A stretch of 64,000 bases of DNA from Dromiciops gliroides (GCF_019393635.1 NC_057861.1:78375327-78439326), one strand, 5' to 3'. Numbered from the stretch's first letter, positions 32,844 to 46,845 are shown. Made by a program: numbers and translations. The notes: generated by a model from the letters alone, not told the origin.

Positions 32844-33612
32844 AAATCATAAAAGTATTTTATTATTATCCAGTTACATGTAAAGATAGTTTTTAACATT
32901 TGTTTTCATAAGATTTTTAGTTCTAAATTTTTCTCTCTCCTTCCCTTCCCTCTCCCCTCCCCAAGACAGAAAGCAATCTAATATAGGTTATACATGTACA
33001 ATCACATTAAACATATTTCTGCATTAGTCATGTTGTGAAAGAAGAATCAGAACACAAGGGGAAACCTCAAAAAAGAAAAAAAACAGCCAAAAAGTAGAAA
33101 CAGTATGGTTCAATCTGTATTCAGAATCCACAGTTCTTTTTTCTGGATGTGGAGAACATTTTCCATCATGAGTTCTTTGGAATTGTCTTGGATCATTGCA
33201 GTGCTGAGAAGAGCCAAGTCTATCACAGTTGATCATCACACAATGTTGCTGTTACTGTGTACAATGTTCTCCTGGTTCTGCTCACTTCACTCAGCATCAG
33301 CCCACTTAAGTCTTTCCAGGTTTTTCTGAAATCTGCCTGCTCATCATTTTTTTTTTTAGTGAGACAATTGGGGTTAAGTGACTTGCCCAGGGTCACACAG
33401 TTAGTAAGTGTTAAGTGTCCGAAGCTGGATTTGAACTCAGGTACTCCTGACTCCAGGGCTGGTGCTCCATCCACTGCACCATCTAGCTGACCCTGCTCAT
33501 TATTTCTTACAGCACAATAGTATTCCGTTACATTCATATACCACAACTTGTTCAGCCATTCCCCAATTTAGGGGCATTCCCTCTATTTTCAACCCTTTGC
33601 CACCACAAAGAG
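32844..33612 (-). mobile_element. 5'-truncated L1 3' end, recent
   Basis: Perfect 17-bp TSD ATAAATGCTTATTTTTT at 32827-32843 and 33613-33629. Carries L1 3'UTR text (AGACAGAAAGCAATCTAATA, CAATCACATTAAACATATT, ATGAGTTCTTTGGAATTG). A SINE sits within it. Confidence 0.9.
33350..33491 (-). mobile_element. WSINE1-type SINE
   Basis: TSD CCTGCTCATCATTT at 33336-33349 and CCTGCTCATTATTT at 33492-33505, one mismatch. Confidence 0.9.
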
Positions 33613-33639
33613 ATAAATGCTTATTTTTTCCCTTCCTTT

Positions 33640-35085
33640 CCCCATCTGAACAGTAAAACAAAAAGAAAAATAAAAGTCTCGTATTAAATATGCATAAGTA
33701 AACAAAATAAATTCCCATATCAGACAGGTGTAAAGGTGTATTTTGCAGTCTACATTTTAAATCCATATCCTCTTTGGGAAGAGGTAGATAGCATGCTTCA
33801 TCTTCTGGAATTATAATTGTCATTGCATTGAACAGAATCTTTCAGAGTTGTTCTGTCCTTTTCCTTTTTCTTTGATCTCTTTAGGATATAAGCCTAGTAG
33901 TGATATTGATGGGTCAAAGGATATTCATAATTTAGTGACTTTGGGGACATAGAAATTACTTTTCAGAATGGTTGGACTAATTCACAGCTCTACCAACACT
34001 GCATCAGTGTGCCCATTTACCTGCAGCTCCTCTAACATTTGTCATTTTTCTTTTTTGTTATGTTGTCAGAATATGGGTGTGAGGTAGAACCTCAAAGTTG
34101 ATTTAAATTGTATTTATTAATTAATTTGAAGCATTTTTTCCATTTGATTGTTTGATACCTTGGATTTCTTAATTTGAAAACTGACTGTTTTAGTTTCTTT
34201 TGGCCATTTAGCTATTAGGTAATCACTCAGACTTAAAAATTTAGAATTTATATAGCTTGCATATGAAACCTTTATCAGGAAGTTTCCTGTAAAGATTTTT
34301 TCTCTATTTATTTCTTTACTTTCTAATTTTAACTATTAGTTTGGGGTTTCTTTTTGTGCAAAGAATTTTAGTTTTACTTAATCTAAGTTGTCAATTTTAT
34401 CTTTTCTGGTCTTCTATATTTAATTTTTGGTCATGAATTCTTCAGCTAGCCATAAATCTGAAAGGTAATTTGTTCCTTGCTTATGATATCACTATTATGT
34501 CCAAGTGTTGTATTTCATTTGAAGTTTATCTTGATATATTGATATAAACCTGATTTTTGCCAGACTTCTTTCCAGTTTTCCCTGTAGATTTTGTCATATA
34601 GTGAGTCTTTACTTCAGTAAATTGGGGTCTTTGGATTCATCAAGCACTATGTTACTATATTCCTTTCCTTTGTGTATCTAATTTGTTCTACTGATTGAAC
34701 CTTTTATTTTTTAACCAGTACCAAATCATTTTGATAATTGCTGCTTTCTAATTTGAGATCTGATACTCCTAGTTCCCCTCTTTCCTACCCTTTTTTCATG
34801 AATTACCTTGAGATTTTTTACTATTTATTCCTCCAGATGAATTTTATTAATTTTTTTCCTAGCTCAATAAAATACTCCTTTGGTAATTTGAGTGGTATGG
34901 TACTATGTAGTAATTTAGGTAGTATAATTTTTATTATATTGTCTATACCTACCCACGAGCAATTTATATTTCTCCAGTTATTTAGGTCTGTCTTTTATTT
35001 TTATAATGAGTATTATAATTGAATTAATATAGTTACTGAGTACATCTTGGTAGAGACACTGTCCAATATTTTATATTAATATACA
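33640..35085 (-). mobile_element. Older L1 fragment, ORF2 C-terminal part
   Basis: Collinear with 6600-7950 of the full-length L1: AGAATGGTTGGACTAATTC, TTTGGCCATTTAGCTATTAG, TTTATCAGGAAGTTTCCTG, ATTGATATAAACCTG, TCAAGCACTATGTTAC. Much more diverged, with no long open frame. Confidence 0.75.
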
Positions 35086-35089
35086 GGAA

Positions 35090-35680
35090 TGTGGAAGAAG
35101 AGCGAAAATGATGGAAGATCTGGAAGAAGTACATTGAGTTCTCCACCCCACTGCTTCCCCCTACCAGGGCACAACTCCTCAAATGACCCAAAAAAATATA
35201 CTAGATTGAATCCTGATAAGAAAAATCTAAGAAAAAAAGGAGTCATTTTTCCAGTGCAGGTTGGTATAAAGAATCAGAGAGTCCATAGATATTGAGGATT
35301 GAGATAAGCTAGGAATGGGTGCAAAGTATTCCATCTTAAGAAGTAGCTGTGTACCAGGGCAAGAAAAAGTCTCAGATCCAGTATCCACCCTAAACATGTG
35401 CAGAATGCAGGAAAAGGTACAAACTGGCAGCTCTGTTGCTCACTACCCAGTTCCAAGTCAGATTCAGGATGGACTGAGGAGAGGGCCTTTCCCTATTTGT
35501 AGTGTTCCAGAGTAAGTACCAGTCATGAACTTTAGACTGTACTTTTCACAAAATGCAAGTTCAAAAACAAGCAGCAGCTGAATGTCTCAGACACCAAGAG
35601 TGGAGCAGGGACTCAGTCCCAGGTTCTAGTCCAGTCTGAAGACTGCAGAAGAATAACCAGGGAAAGGATCCAATATGAAA
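35090..35680 (+). repeat. Possible L1 5'UTR-like fragment
   Basis: Begins GGAATGTGGAAGAAGAGCGAAAATGATGG, faintly like the L1 start. Later phrases (GTCCAGTCTGAAGACTGCAG, CAGGGACTCAGTCCCAGG) recall marsupial L1 5'UTR. Low similarity; orientation opposite to the L1 just before. Confidence 0.35.
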
Positions 35681-36290
35681 AGGGGAGCCTAAAGTTCTAT
35701 CATGGACCTCTTTGGCAATCTGGGGAAGACTAGGGTTCCCTTCTCAGAATATTTTAAATGCATATGAATATGTAGGATTACAAAGGAAATCAGTGTTAAG
35801 GGCTAAAATTCTAGCTAGTCTGTCTAAAATATCTAATGAGTGGTCACCAATAAATTATAAGCTTTAGCAAGAGTTAGACTTTTAAGCATTTATTAAGGAA
35901 AAGAAGAATTTGGTAAAGAGAGAGAGAAAGGCCTAGATTCCTATCTATTAAAGGGAGAGCACATTTCTAGCTCCGCTCTCCACCAGAGTCCAAAGGAAAG
36001 AGACCCAGAGTCAGCGCCAGTCTCTTCCTTCCTCCTCCCACTAGTCTGCATCACTTCCTCCCCGCCAAAGAAAAGACTCCTGGTCTTGCCCTCAAAGACC
36101 TTCGCTTCATGGGCAGAACTCTTCTACAGTAAGTATCCAGCAGGTGGCGTCATTCCAATCGTTACATCAGTTATATTGAAATAAAGATGTAGGGTTTTTT
36201 TTCTTATCCAGGTTCACAGACTTCCCTGAAATTCTCCAGAGACCCATTGGGTCCATGTATCCCAGGTTAAGAATCTTTCTATACCCTGTC
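35681..36290. repeat. Old DNA-transposon-like repeat split by an LTR
   Basis: The left half has GACCTCTTTGGCAATCTGG and TTAAATGCATATGAATATG; the right half has GTTATATTGAAATAAAG, GAGACCCATTGGGTCC and CCCAGGTTAAGAATC. They read as one ancient element around the LTR at 35794-36166. The class is a guess. Confidence 0.4.
35794..36166 (-). mobile_element. Solo-type ERV LTR, about 373 bp
   Basis: TGTTAAGGGC to CGTTACA on the plus strand, flanked by the 4-bp TSD TCAG (35790-35793 and 36167-36170). Read on the minus strand it begins TGTAACGATTGGAATGAC and carries AATAAA. It is the same family as 43290-43664. Confidence 0.8.
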
Positions 36291-37030
36291 AGTGTATTGA
36301 GGTGGAGATTATTATAATGAGACTGATAATCAATTTGTCCATACTATAAATATAACTGTCTTTTCTATCACTATTCAAGAGATACTTCCATGATGCTCTC
36401 CTTGTGGTCACTCACAGTATTGCAATAAAACTTGGGAAACTGAGTCACTGAGTCCTGTAATTCTTTTGGGACAACTCACGATCAATTTGATCACCATAAT
36501 TCCATCCCACATCAATATTACTCATATTGCTCCTATAATGTACTTCCTTATGAAACCCTGGGTTAATAGGAGCAAAATGTCCTTCAACTGAATTCCAAAC
36601 TGAACTCAGATAGGTAGCAGATAAAAGTCCCTACCTGGTGACTTCTTTTCCTTCAGGAGAGTAAATCCCTATCTTATAGGGACATCCTGTTGTCCTCATC
36701 CTTGCCAATCCCCTCCTTTTTTTGGAATCCTGTAATCTTATCACGATGCCTCTGTTATATCCATTCTTGTTACAGTATTTGCTTTGGGTTGATTTGTATC
36801 ATGCTAATGAAGTTATTCTGTAACCTGTGAGTCAAGAAACCTTAAAAACCCTTAGAAAGAAGGGGAGCCTCCACATGATCATGTGTTATATTTCTTCTTG
36901 AGACAAAATATTAAATTGATATTGTTTTTTCTGTCTGTCTCTGATCTGGTTTATCTTGTAGGAGATATGTAAGTTCTCTCATCTGGTTCTTAACCATGTT
37001 CTCTGATCTGATTATTATATTTGTAGGAGG
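36291..37030. other. Unclassified, possible LTR remnant with short repeats
   Basis: A block around 36420-36540 (GCAATAAAACTTGGGAAACTG) resembles an LTR end with a polyadenylation signal. From about 36935 to 37310 the phrase TCTCTGATCTG with TTGTAGGAG recurs at least four times as a degenerate tandem repeat, interrupted by a SINE. No terminal duplications were found. Confidence 0.35.
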
Positions 37031-37172
37031 GGGCAGCTAGGTGGCACAGTGAATAGAGCACTAGCACTGGAATCAGGAGGACCTGAGTTCAAATTCAGGC
37101 TCAGACACTTGATACATACTAGCTGTGTGACCTTGGGCAAGTCACTTAACCCCAATTGCCTCACCCAAAAAA
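37031..37172 (+). mobile_element. WSINE1-type SINE
   Basis: Exact TSD ATATTTGTAGGAGG at 37017-37030 and 37173-37186, inside the short degenerate tandem repeat. Confidence 0.92.
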
Positions 37173-37704
37173 ATATTTGTAGGAGGACAGGTATGGAAAC
37201 AAATTGTAGGAGAAATTATAAGATATTATAATTTCTCTGATCTGTTTATTAATTTTTTAGGAGAGGCTAAAGATTAATTTCTCTGATCTGTTTGTAGGAG
37301 AATGCAGATACAAAAACTATATTTTAATATTCAACACTTGATATGTCCCAACCCCATAAAAGACTTTAAAAACTTATCTTGCCTCACCTACTTCCTGATC
37401 AGGTCTCCAAATACCTTGTTTTTCCCCAGGTCTTCTGCCCAGCATGTTACCTGATCAAACATTTTACTTTCTACAGTTTTCTCTCTATTTACTATTACCA
37501 TGTCCTTTGTCTAGGCTATGTCTCTACTTTGTTTCTTTGCTTACCTATTCTCACCTTCCATCTTCTCTCAAGGTATGATGTCAATTTTAAGTGTTAGCAT
37601 GGTTACATGCTAGTTAAACATTACTGGCTATCATAAGTCTGTTTCTATTCCATTATTTATTTTTTCTAAGCACAGAAAAACTGATGTTTGGTTTCTTGCT
37701 TCAG

Positions 37705-39350
<1,646 letters not shown>

Positions 39351-41379
39351 GTCCTCCAACTCCTTAATCAAGTGCCCTTCCCATTTAACCATGCTGTTTT
39401 CCTCTAATCTAGTCTAACAAGTATTTATTAAACATCTACTAAAGTCAAGGCAGCAAAGATCCAAAGACAAAAGTCTCTTCCAAAAAGATCATGTTTTACT
39501 GAGGACTACAACATATAACCAATAGTTTTAGAAATTCAGTTGACATATTCTGTTGCTCCTATCTCCACAAAGTCTTTCCCAGTTCATGATTTCCACACAT
39601 TTGACACACACAATTTCCATATTTGACATCAAAAAGTTAAATGAGTTAATTAAATTATTTTAGTAAAGCAGCAGAATATAATACCACCACCATTCTCATC
39701 TATATTTTAACCTATCAGCAAGTAGCAAGGGGAACTGATAAAAATAGAAAAACTTTAAAAATCAACAAAATGTATCACATTTGAGTATTAATGTTTTGAG
39801 ACATAGAAAGTATATATATGCATATATGCATATGTGTATATAAAATTTCAAAATGATTTTGAAAAAAGTCAAGGAAAAATTGAACAAATAGAAGGCTATC
39901 TCCTTCAAGGTTAGTCAAATACATATAGGAAAACAGTATACTTTGCAAACTAATTTACCAGTTTAATATAATACTAATTTAAATTCCATCAGACTATTTA
40001 CATAAAATCTTATCAAAGTTAATATAAAAAAAATGAAAAAAATCCCTCAAAAATGGAACTGGTTACATGGAAGTGGGGTGGGTTAACTGGGGCTTTACCT
40101 TGGCACTGCCTAATTCAGAGTTTTGGTCATGAAAGTCACTTCCTCCTGAAGGCATAGGGGGATCAGCTGGAGGGTCACACATGGGAGGGTGATGAGAAAG
40201 GCAGGCAGATCATCTACATTGCATTCCTGCACTCACTTGGCCATCACCCTTATTCCACACACACTGTGTCAACCCTTTGCTCCCTTGACAAATTCAATTC
40301 TCCTGGGAAGGACTATTTCTCCACTAATCAAATTATGGGGAAGTAGAGCCAAGCATTTCCTCTTCCTATGAGCCCATTCCCAACACCTTAGGTATCTTCC
40401 ACCCAGGGTAAGTCAGAGACTGGGCATGGGATAGGAAGCCCCTAAATAAATGAACCTTCTCCCCACCCCCCCAGCCCCCCGGATGTGCTAGGTACTGAGG
40501 GAGGGAGAGAAGGGACAATGTTGCCTTACCACCAATTGGCAGGATCAACAATAGGGACTCAATTATATATCACTTAGGTCCTGACCATACTGCAAAAACA
40601 AAAGAACTCAGTGGGACTTCTATTGGGCATGATTGATATACAAGAGGGAAAGTGAGCTCTAGATCTCGGGTGATTGGAGGAAAGCCTGGATCCGGGATTG
40701 AATAGATCCTGCAGTCTGTTACACTCAATTACATTCAATGTGTTTAAATTATGACTTTGAAAGTGATTAAGGAAAGGCAATAAAGGTCACGGCCAAGTAA
40801 GTGGGTAGCACCAACCTGAATTCAATGAGTTGTGCGCCTAGATCTGATGAGAAGACTTGGGTTACCACATAATTGACAGCCACTCTTGTCCATGGTCCTG
40901 ACTGCTCACAGAAAACCACACGGGGACACTGCTACCAAACATTCCTTGTTACATTAGAAAGAGCATTGACAAACCCGAGTTTCCTGGATGGGAAGAATCC
41001 ACGTAACAATGCCAAACCGGGCATTGTCTTCCAGTAGCTTAAGGACGATCGAATATTAGAGGCATTATTTTTTCTCTGCTTGGCTCCTAGAGAGTAGAAC
41101 TTGAAGCAGTGGGTGGAGACTTCAGAGAGAATTATAGGATTGGTGTTACGGAAAACTTTCCAACAATTAGAGCTTACCCAGAGCGGAATGAGCGGGTTTT
41201 GGCGGTAGCAGGAGGTCTTTAAAGGCTAAATGGACACTGGTAGGGTATACTGCAGAGGGGATTCAGGTTCAAATCCAGGTTGGACTAGACGGCCTCTGGG
41301 GAGCTTTCTAGTGCTGAGAGTCTGATTTAAAAGTTCAGTGAGAACTATGATCGGCTGATCTCCTTTTGATGAGCGTTAG
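39351..41379. other. Intergenic stretch, no gene recognised
   Basis: Contains a short old-repeat end near 39420-39500 (GTATTTATTAAACATCTACT), a TA-rich patch near 39810 and otherwise unmatched sequence. From about 40600 the base composition becomes more mixed and CpGs begin to appear toward the promoter at 41.4 kb. No frame over 100 codons. Confidence 0.4.
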
Positions 41380-41760
41380 CCATTGGCGGGAGTGAGGGGC
41401 GAGAAAATGCTCGTGTCCCCGAGCCTCCTAAAGCTTTGTGGATTCTCGTGGTGAGGCTTCCCTTAGGACTAAATGTCTGGGTCAGGGCTCCGGGAAAAGG
41501 GCAGCGACTCCCGGGGGCGGGCAATGGGGGAGAGATTTGGGGAAGTCTACCTCCCTGAAGTCGCGGCTCTGACCTCTCCCCGGCTCCTGGGCTTTGTAAT
41601 AAGCCAGGTGGGGAGGGACATCGAGATTCTCGAGTCTTCCAAGCGTCCTAGAACGGCCACAGACTCTGGAGCCCAGGAGCCGCTTCCGGTCCTCGTTCAG
41701 CTTGTTTCCGCCCGGCTCTCCCCAGTTTAACTGCGGTTACAGTCAGAACTCCGCCCCTTC
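41380..41760 (+). promoter_or_regulatory. CpG-rich promoter of the KRAB-ZNF gene
   Basis: GC- and CpG-rich block with TCCCCGAGCC, GACTCCCGGGGGCGG, GAGCCGCTTCCGG (ETS-like) and CCGCCCCTTCTCC (GC-box-like) elements, and no TATA box in the likely start region. This is the usual ZNF housekeeping-type promoter. The mirrored block at 27.24-27.54 kb has the same features. Confidence 0.65.
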
Positions 41761-41821
41761 TCCTCCGCCCCCAACACCCCCTCACACCGCCCCTCCGGAC
41801 GCCACGCACCCTGAGCGGACG
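41650..41821 (+). other. Untranslated exon 1 of the KRAB-ZNF gene
   Basis: The 3' edge is a strong donor: GCGGACG at 41815-41821 followed by GTGAGTCGGG. The 5' edge is uncertain and set near the ETS-like motif. No ATG starts a frame joining the next exon, so it is non-coding, as is common in this family. Confidence 0.6.
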
Positions 41822-42169
41822 GTGAGTCGGGCCGGGGAGGTCTGAGGGCAGGTTGGGACTGGGGGAGTGGACATTGAGAAGAACCCTGGCCTGGGAGGCA
41901 CTGAACGAACTCTCGGTCACGACCCTGCCACTTCATCACAGTGTGACCTTGGACAAGCCCCTCCTCCCCTCTAGGACTCAGTTTTCCCCTCTGTAAAAAA
42001 CGATGATAAGGTCTCATTAGGTAGGTCTCCGAAGCTCCTTCCAGCTCTGACAGTCTGGGGCCGAAGGTATATGGAGAAGCAAGATGGGAGGTTTGGGGCG
42101 AGGGGGGGGGGCAGGGTGTGAAAGGAGGAAAACCCTGGGCCTGGCACTGGTGGGGAAAGGAGGAGCCCA

Positions 42170-42560
42170 CCCTCTTCAGGACTTGGAGGTAGGAAGACAT
42201 AGGTTCAAATCCCGCTCCTTGGGGCAGCTAGGTGGCCCAGTGGATAGAGCACCGGTTCTAGATTCAGGAGGACCTGAGTTCAAATTCGGTCTCGGACACT
42301 TGACACTTACTAGCTGTATGACCCTGGGCAAGTCACTTAACCCCAATTGCCACACCAAAAAAAAAAAAACCCCAGATCCCCCCCCCAAAACAAACAAACC
42401 CGCTCCTGACATTTGCTAGCAATGTGACCCTGGCAAGTCGAAAAGTTTTCTTGTCTGTAAAATAGGTATAAGGATACTGAGTTGTGAGGCTCAAATGGGA
42501 TTTATTCATGCAGAGGGCTTTGCAAACTTTAAAGCACAACGCAAATGCCAACCTTTATCA
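42170..42560 (+). repeat. MIR SINE split by a young SINE
   Basis: Before the insertion: TAGGAAGACATAGGTTCAAATC. After it: CGCTCCTGACATTTGCTAGC, AATGTGACCCTGG, TTGTCTGTAAAATAGG and GGGCTTTGCAAACTTTAAAG. Confidence 0.7.
42220..42398 (+). mobile_element. WSINE1-type SINE inside MIR
   Basis: TSD CCCGCTCCT at 42211-42219 and 42399-42407. Tail is irregular (A-run, CCCC, then AAACAAAC). Confidence 0.85.
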
Positions 42561-42699
42561 TTAACCCTAACAGGTTTCCTGTGAGTGTTGAACATTCTAC
42601 CACCAGCCACGTAGGACATCTTTTGCTGTCTCACCAGCACTTAGCTTCTTAGCATCTGCTGGGTCCTCTATGGGCTTCACTCTGTGCAGAGGTGGTTAC

Positions 42700-43080
42700 A
42701 GTGTTGATTATATTCAATTCAACAAACATTTATTAAGCTAAACTTAAGATAATACAAAAATACAAATGGAACAGTCCTTGCCCTTAAGGAGTTTTATTAA
42801 CTGTTAATTCAGCAGTTAAAACATTTGCTAAGTACTGGACACTGAAGGACATAGAAAGGAAAAAAGACCAGGCACCGGCCCTTAAGGAGCTTGTAGTCTA
42901 CTGGGGAATACAACACATGCTTAGAAGATTATGATGCAGGGTAGAATGTCATTGGATCAAAGGAAGGTTATAAAAATTTTCATAGGGAGAGATACTCTTG
43001 GTTAGAGAAGATTATATAACATAAGTCTTATGTAATAATTAATATGTGAGCTGAGCCTTGAAAAGGACTTCAGCAGGTAG
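42700..43080. repeat. Old repeat ends of L2/MER type
   Basis: Phrases such as CAACAAACATTTATTAAGC, CAGTCCTTGCCCTTAAGGAG and TTAAGGAGCTTGTAGTCTAC recur in tandem order, pointing to one or two old insertions. Confidence 0.45.
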
Positions 43081-43082
43081 AG

Positions 43083-43710
43083 ATTGGGCAACTATGTGGT
43101 GCAGTGGATAAAGAGGTGCCTGGAGTCAGGAAACCCTGAATTCAAATTAGGCTTCAGATACTTAGTAGCTGTGTAAAGCTGGGCAAATCACTTAACCCTG
43201 TTTGCCTTAGTTTCCTCATCTGTAAAATGAGCCAGAAAAGGAAATGGCAAATCACTCTAGTATCTTTGCCAAGAAAACCCAAATGGGGTTGTAATGATCG
43301 GAATGACACCACCTGCTGGAGACTTACTGTAGGAAAGCTCCACCATGAGGAGAAGGCCTCTGAGGGCAAGGCCATGCAGCTTTTCTTTGGCATCAGGAAG
43401 TGATGTTTGCTTGTGGGAGGAAGAAAGGGTGAGGCTGGCACTCTGACTTGCTCTCTTTCACCAGGACTCTGTGGAGAGTGGAGGAAGAGAATGGTAGCTC
43501 CCCGAAATACATAGATGAATCTAGGCCTTTCTCTATCTCTTTACCAAATCCTTATTCTCCTTAATAAATGCTTAAAAGTCTAAACTATTGCTAAAGCTTA
43601 TAATTTATTGGTGACCACTCATTAGATATTTTATACAGACTAGCTAGAATTTTAGTCCCTTACAGGATCTTGGAGAGTTGAACACAACTGAAACAACTGA
43701 ACAACAAAGA
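43083..43710 (+). repeat. tRNA-SINE split by an LTR
   Basis: Left part: head TATGTGGTGCAGTGGATAAAG to AAATGGCAAATCACTCTAGT and AAGAAAACCCAAATGGGG. Right part: GAGTTGAACACAACTGAAAC then AACTGAACAACAA. It is the family also seen at 3262-3525, and shows where the LTR went in. Confidence 0.75.
43290..43664 (+). mobile_element. Solo-type ERV LTR, about 375 bp
   Basis: TGTAATGATCGGAATGACACC to AGTCCCTTACA, with flanks GGGT/GGAT as a probable 4-bp TSD with one mismatch. AATAAA lies near 43563. It matches the minus-strand LTR at 35794-36166 over its length, including ACACCACCTGCTGGA near the start and CTTATAATTTATTGGTGACC near the end. Confidence 0.8.
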
Positions 43711-45060
43711 CTGTACCATACTGGACAAGTACTCATGTAGCCTCTACTTGAAGACCTCCAAAGAAAAAGAATTCACCACCTCCCAAGGAAGTCCATTCTA
43801 CTTTTGGATAGCTGTTAATTTTTCTTGACATCAAGTTTAAATTTGCCTCAGTAGGACTTCTACCTATTACTTATAGTTCTTTCCTCAGTGGCCAAATCTA
43901 AACACTTGCACATGATAGCCCCTCAAATGCTTGAACACAGCTATCATTCCCCTGAATCTACTCCAAGCTAAACGAGTAAGTTTCTTCAACTAATTCTCTG
44001 ATGAATGGACTCAAGACCATTCATCATCCTGGTTGCCTTTCTCAGGATGCTCTCCAACATTTCAAAGGACCCAAAAATGATTAAAATACATCAGATGTGG
44101 TCTGACTGGGGCAGAATACAGAGGAATTATTATCTTATTCCCATGTCTCCAATGATACAGCCCAAATAGCTTTAGCTTTTTAGGCTTCCACATCATACTG
44201 TCAGCTACTATTGTGCTTAGAGTTCTCTAAAACCCTTTTATATGTATCTTTTTGGAAAAAATGTTAACTCACCATGTCTACTCCATTTTGTATTTGAGAA
44301 ATTGATTTTTTGATTCTCGGTGTAAGACTTTACATTTATCTCCATTGAATTTCGTCTTATTAAAGTTAGCCCAGTGCTGTCAAGCCTGTCAAGATCTTTT
44401 TTGGATCCTGACATCTAGTATGTGCTATTTATCCCTTCCAGATCTGTGTGACCTCCAAATACAATGAACATGTCATCTTTGCCTTATTCCAGATCATTGA
44501 TAAATATGTTAAACAACGCAGACTCATCATTGTGAATGCTACTGGAAACCTTTTGCCAAAGTGGTAATGGAACCATTAATAAGAACTCTGAATATGGCTA
44601 TTTAACTAGTTCTAAATCAATCTAATTGTATTACTGTCTAGGCTGTATCTTTCCACCATTTCTATGAGAGAAACTTGACTTTTCGTTAAGAGATACTTTA
44701 TGAACAGATATGCTTTAATAATTTAAAGATAAAAATAATTAACAATATCAAATGTCTTGCTGAACTCCAGGCAAATTATAGCTATAGAATTCCCCTGATG
44801 TACTAGGTTACTAACCCTGTTTGAAAGGAATTAGTTCTTGATGAAATCATGGCAATGCTGGTTTTGGTTTTGGTTTTTTTGTAGTCACTGCTTCCTTTTC
44901 AAGATGTCTCTTTAATAACCCATTATTAAAGACATTCCTCTTTAATAATTAGCTATCTCTTTAATAATCCATTCTAAATTGTTCCTAGGAATTGGACTCA
45001 AAGTCACTGAACTATAGTCTGTAGACTGTTTTCTTTCTAGTTTTGGAAGTTGGGACATTT
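43711..45060 (-). repeat. CR1/L3-type LINE, RT domain remnant
   Basis: On the minus strand 44769-44740 encodes LEFSKTFDIV, RT motif A (family LDFSKAFDTV), after NLVHQGNSIAIICL. Downstream text follows CR1 order: TACTCCAAGCTAAACGAG, CATCCTGGTTGCCTTTCTCAG, CATCAGATGTGGTCTGACT, and AAATGCTTGAACACAGC. Many stops; ancient. Confidence 0.75.
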
Positions 45061-45284
45061 GTCCTTCACCAGTTTTACAGTCTTCCTTTTTTTCCCCATG
45101 GTTTTTCAAATATCACTGACATGCTATTTCAAGTGTATCATATCTGTTCTGTTTTTTTGTCTTTTGTCCTCCTTCAGCCTTCACCTGTGAATTCCCTTGG
45201 TATGATCTTTTGGCAGATTTTATTTTTTCCTCTAGTGCCTTTTGCAATTTTGCAATGTGATATTATTTTCAATCTTAATAAATA

Positions 45285-45600
45285 ACAACAGCTGATCTAT
45301 TTCACTTTGGGGTCTAAAAAGCACTTTACACATAGTGTCTTATTTTATCCTTAGCTCAGCTGTTGGATAGAAGTACTGTTATCTGGGCAGCTAGGTGGTA
45401 AAGTGGATAAAGCACTGTCCCTGGATTCAGGAGGACCTGAGTTCAAATGCAGCCTCAGACACTTGACACTTACTAGCTGTGTGACCCTGGGCAAGTCACA
45501 TAATCCTCATTGCCCCACAAAAAAAAAAAAAAGTTCTATTATCCCAATTTTACAGATGAAGAAACTGAGGCAATCAGTGGTTAAGTGAATTGCCCAGGGT
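45285..45600 (-). repeat. MIR SINE split by a young SINE
   Basis: Left part AAAAAGCACTTTACACATAG; right part CCCAATTTTACAGATGAAG and GGTTAAGTGAATTGCCCAGG. Confidence 0.65.
45384..45531 (+). mobile_element. WSINE1-type SINE inside MIR
   Basis: TSD AGTACTGTTATC at 45372-45383 and AGTTCTATTATC at 45532-45543, two mismatches. Confidence 0.85.
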
Positions 45601-45932
45601 CATTGTTATTGTTGTTGTTTATCCTTCATTCTCAAGGAGAACCATGATATCAGGAAGTGGTGGTGTGATTTACAGTGAAGTGGATTTAAGTGAGGGAGGG
45701 CTGTGCAAACTCACCAGCATCACTCTTTCCTCCAGAACCATCTGAGTTCAATGGCAAGATATATATCAGGGTGACTGGAGATGACCCTGGACGTTTGAGG
45801 CAATTAGGGTTGTGACTTGCCCAGGGTCATACAGCTAGTAAGTGTCAAGTGTCTAAAGCAGGATTTAAACTAAAGTACTTCCTGACTTCAGGGCAAGTGC
45901 TCTATCCTACTGCTCTAGCTAGTTGCCCCAGA
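45600..45932 (-). repeat. Long composite SINE, second copy
   Basis: TTCATTCTCAAGGAGAACCATG, GGATTTAAGTGAGGGAGGGC, TTCCTCCAGAACCATC, ATGGCAAGATATATATCAGG, ACTGGAGATGACCC, then the reversed tRNA-like head. This copy keeps more of the 5' body than the copy at 26800. Confidence 0.7.
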
Positions 45933-46845
45933 TAGCTGATAAATGTTTGAGGCAGGACTCAAACTCTATTCTTGACTCCAGGTCCAGCACTCTATCCACT
46001 CAGCTTCTACCATCCCAGCCCATAATTCTGTAAATGAGTTAGTACGTTAATCTAGTGTTGCCCTTGGCTGCAATTTTTGGCAAGGAAATCAAGTGTTTCC
46101 TGCAGGAGCCAGTTTCTGGGCTCTTTTGTTGTCTTAATTGTGGCAACTGTTTTATATCAGGCTTCTGCCAGAAATGATGATCATCAAAGTCAATGTCATT
46201 ACTTTTATCTGTTTACTAATCTTCAGCACCAGCAACTTTTTTGAATATGTTGTATTAGAGCTGTTATAATTGCATATAGTGATAGTCTCATCTTTATCTC
46301 TATTTTAATTTAATGTTGATTTTTCTCCTTTGTTCCAACTGTTAGTTAATTTGACTTCACTCAGCTGATTTGGGGATGACTTTCAAGTTAATAACTAATC
46401 ATTTCTGTTACATCACAGTTAGATTCATTTTTTGTTATGTTCAGTTCTCTATATCCAGTGTCTTCTGATTCTCTCCTTTTTTGAAAAAAGTTTTCATAAC
46501 ATATAGGCATGAAGCCTCTTAGTAGTCTACCAGTCTTTGACCTCTTAATCTGAAACCATTTTTTCCACATATTTTTCACTGTCCTTCCCCTTTGCTTACC
46601 CTAGTAGTATAGTCACTGGATGTTATTGGATAGGTTCACTTTGTTTGGAGGCTTTTGTCAGTTTCTTCCCAGAATTTTTCTGCTTTATCCCCTACAGAAG
46701 ATGTAGGTGTATTAGCTTGCAGTTATCTTCATGGTGATAGCTTATGTTCAGTGCTCAGTCTTTATTGAGTAAATCAATGATGGGGCCTAGTATGTTTTTC
46801 AAGTGGTCAGATCTGCCTGGCTCTCCTAGCAACCTGTCCATTCTT
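45933..46845. other. Intronic sequence, nothing recognised
   Basis: No repeat or exon is clear beyond a short MIR-like trace at its left edge. It lies in the first intron of the live KRAB-ZNF gene. Confidence 0.35.

Noticed and set aside
41727-42200. 157-codon minus-strand frame antisense to exon 1
   Set aside because: It runs through a CpG island, exon and intron. Proline- and serine-rich composition is as expected by chance in GC-rich DNA.
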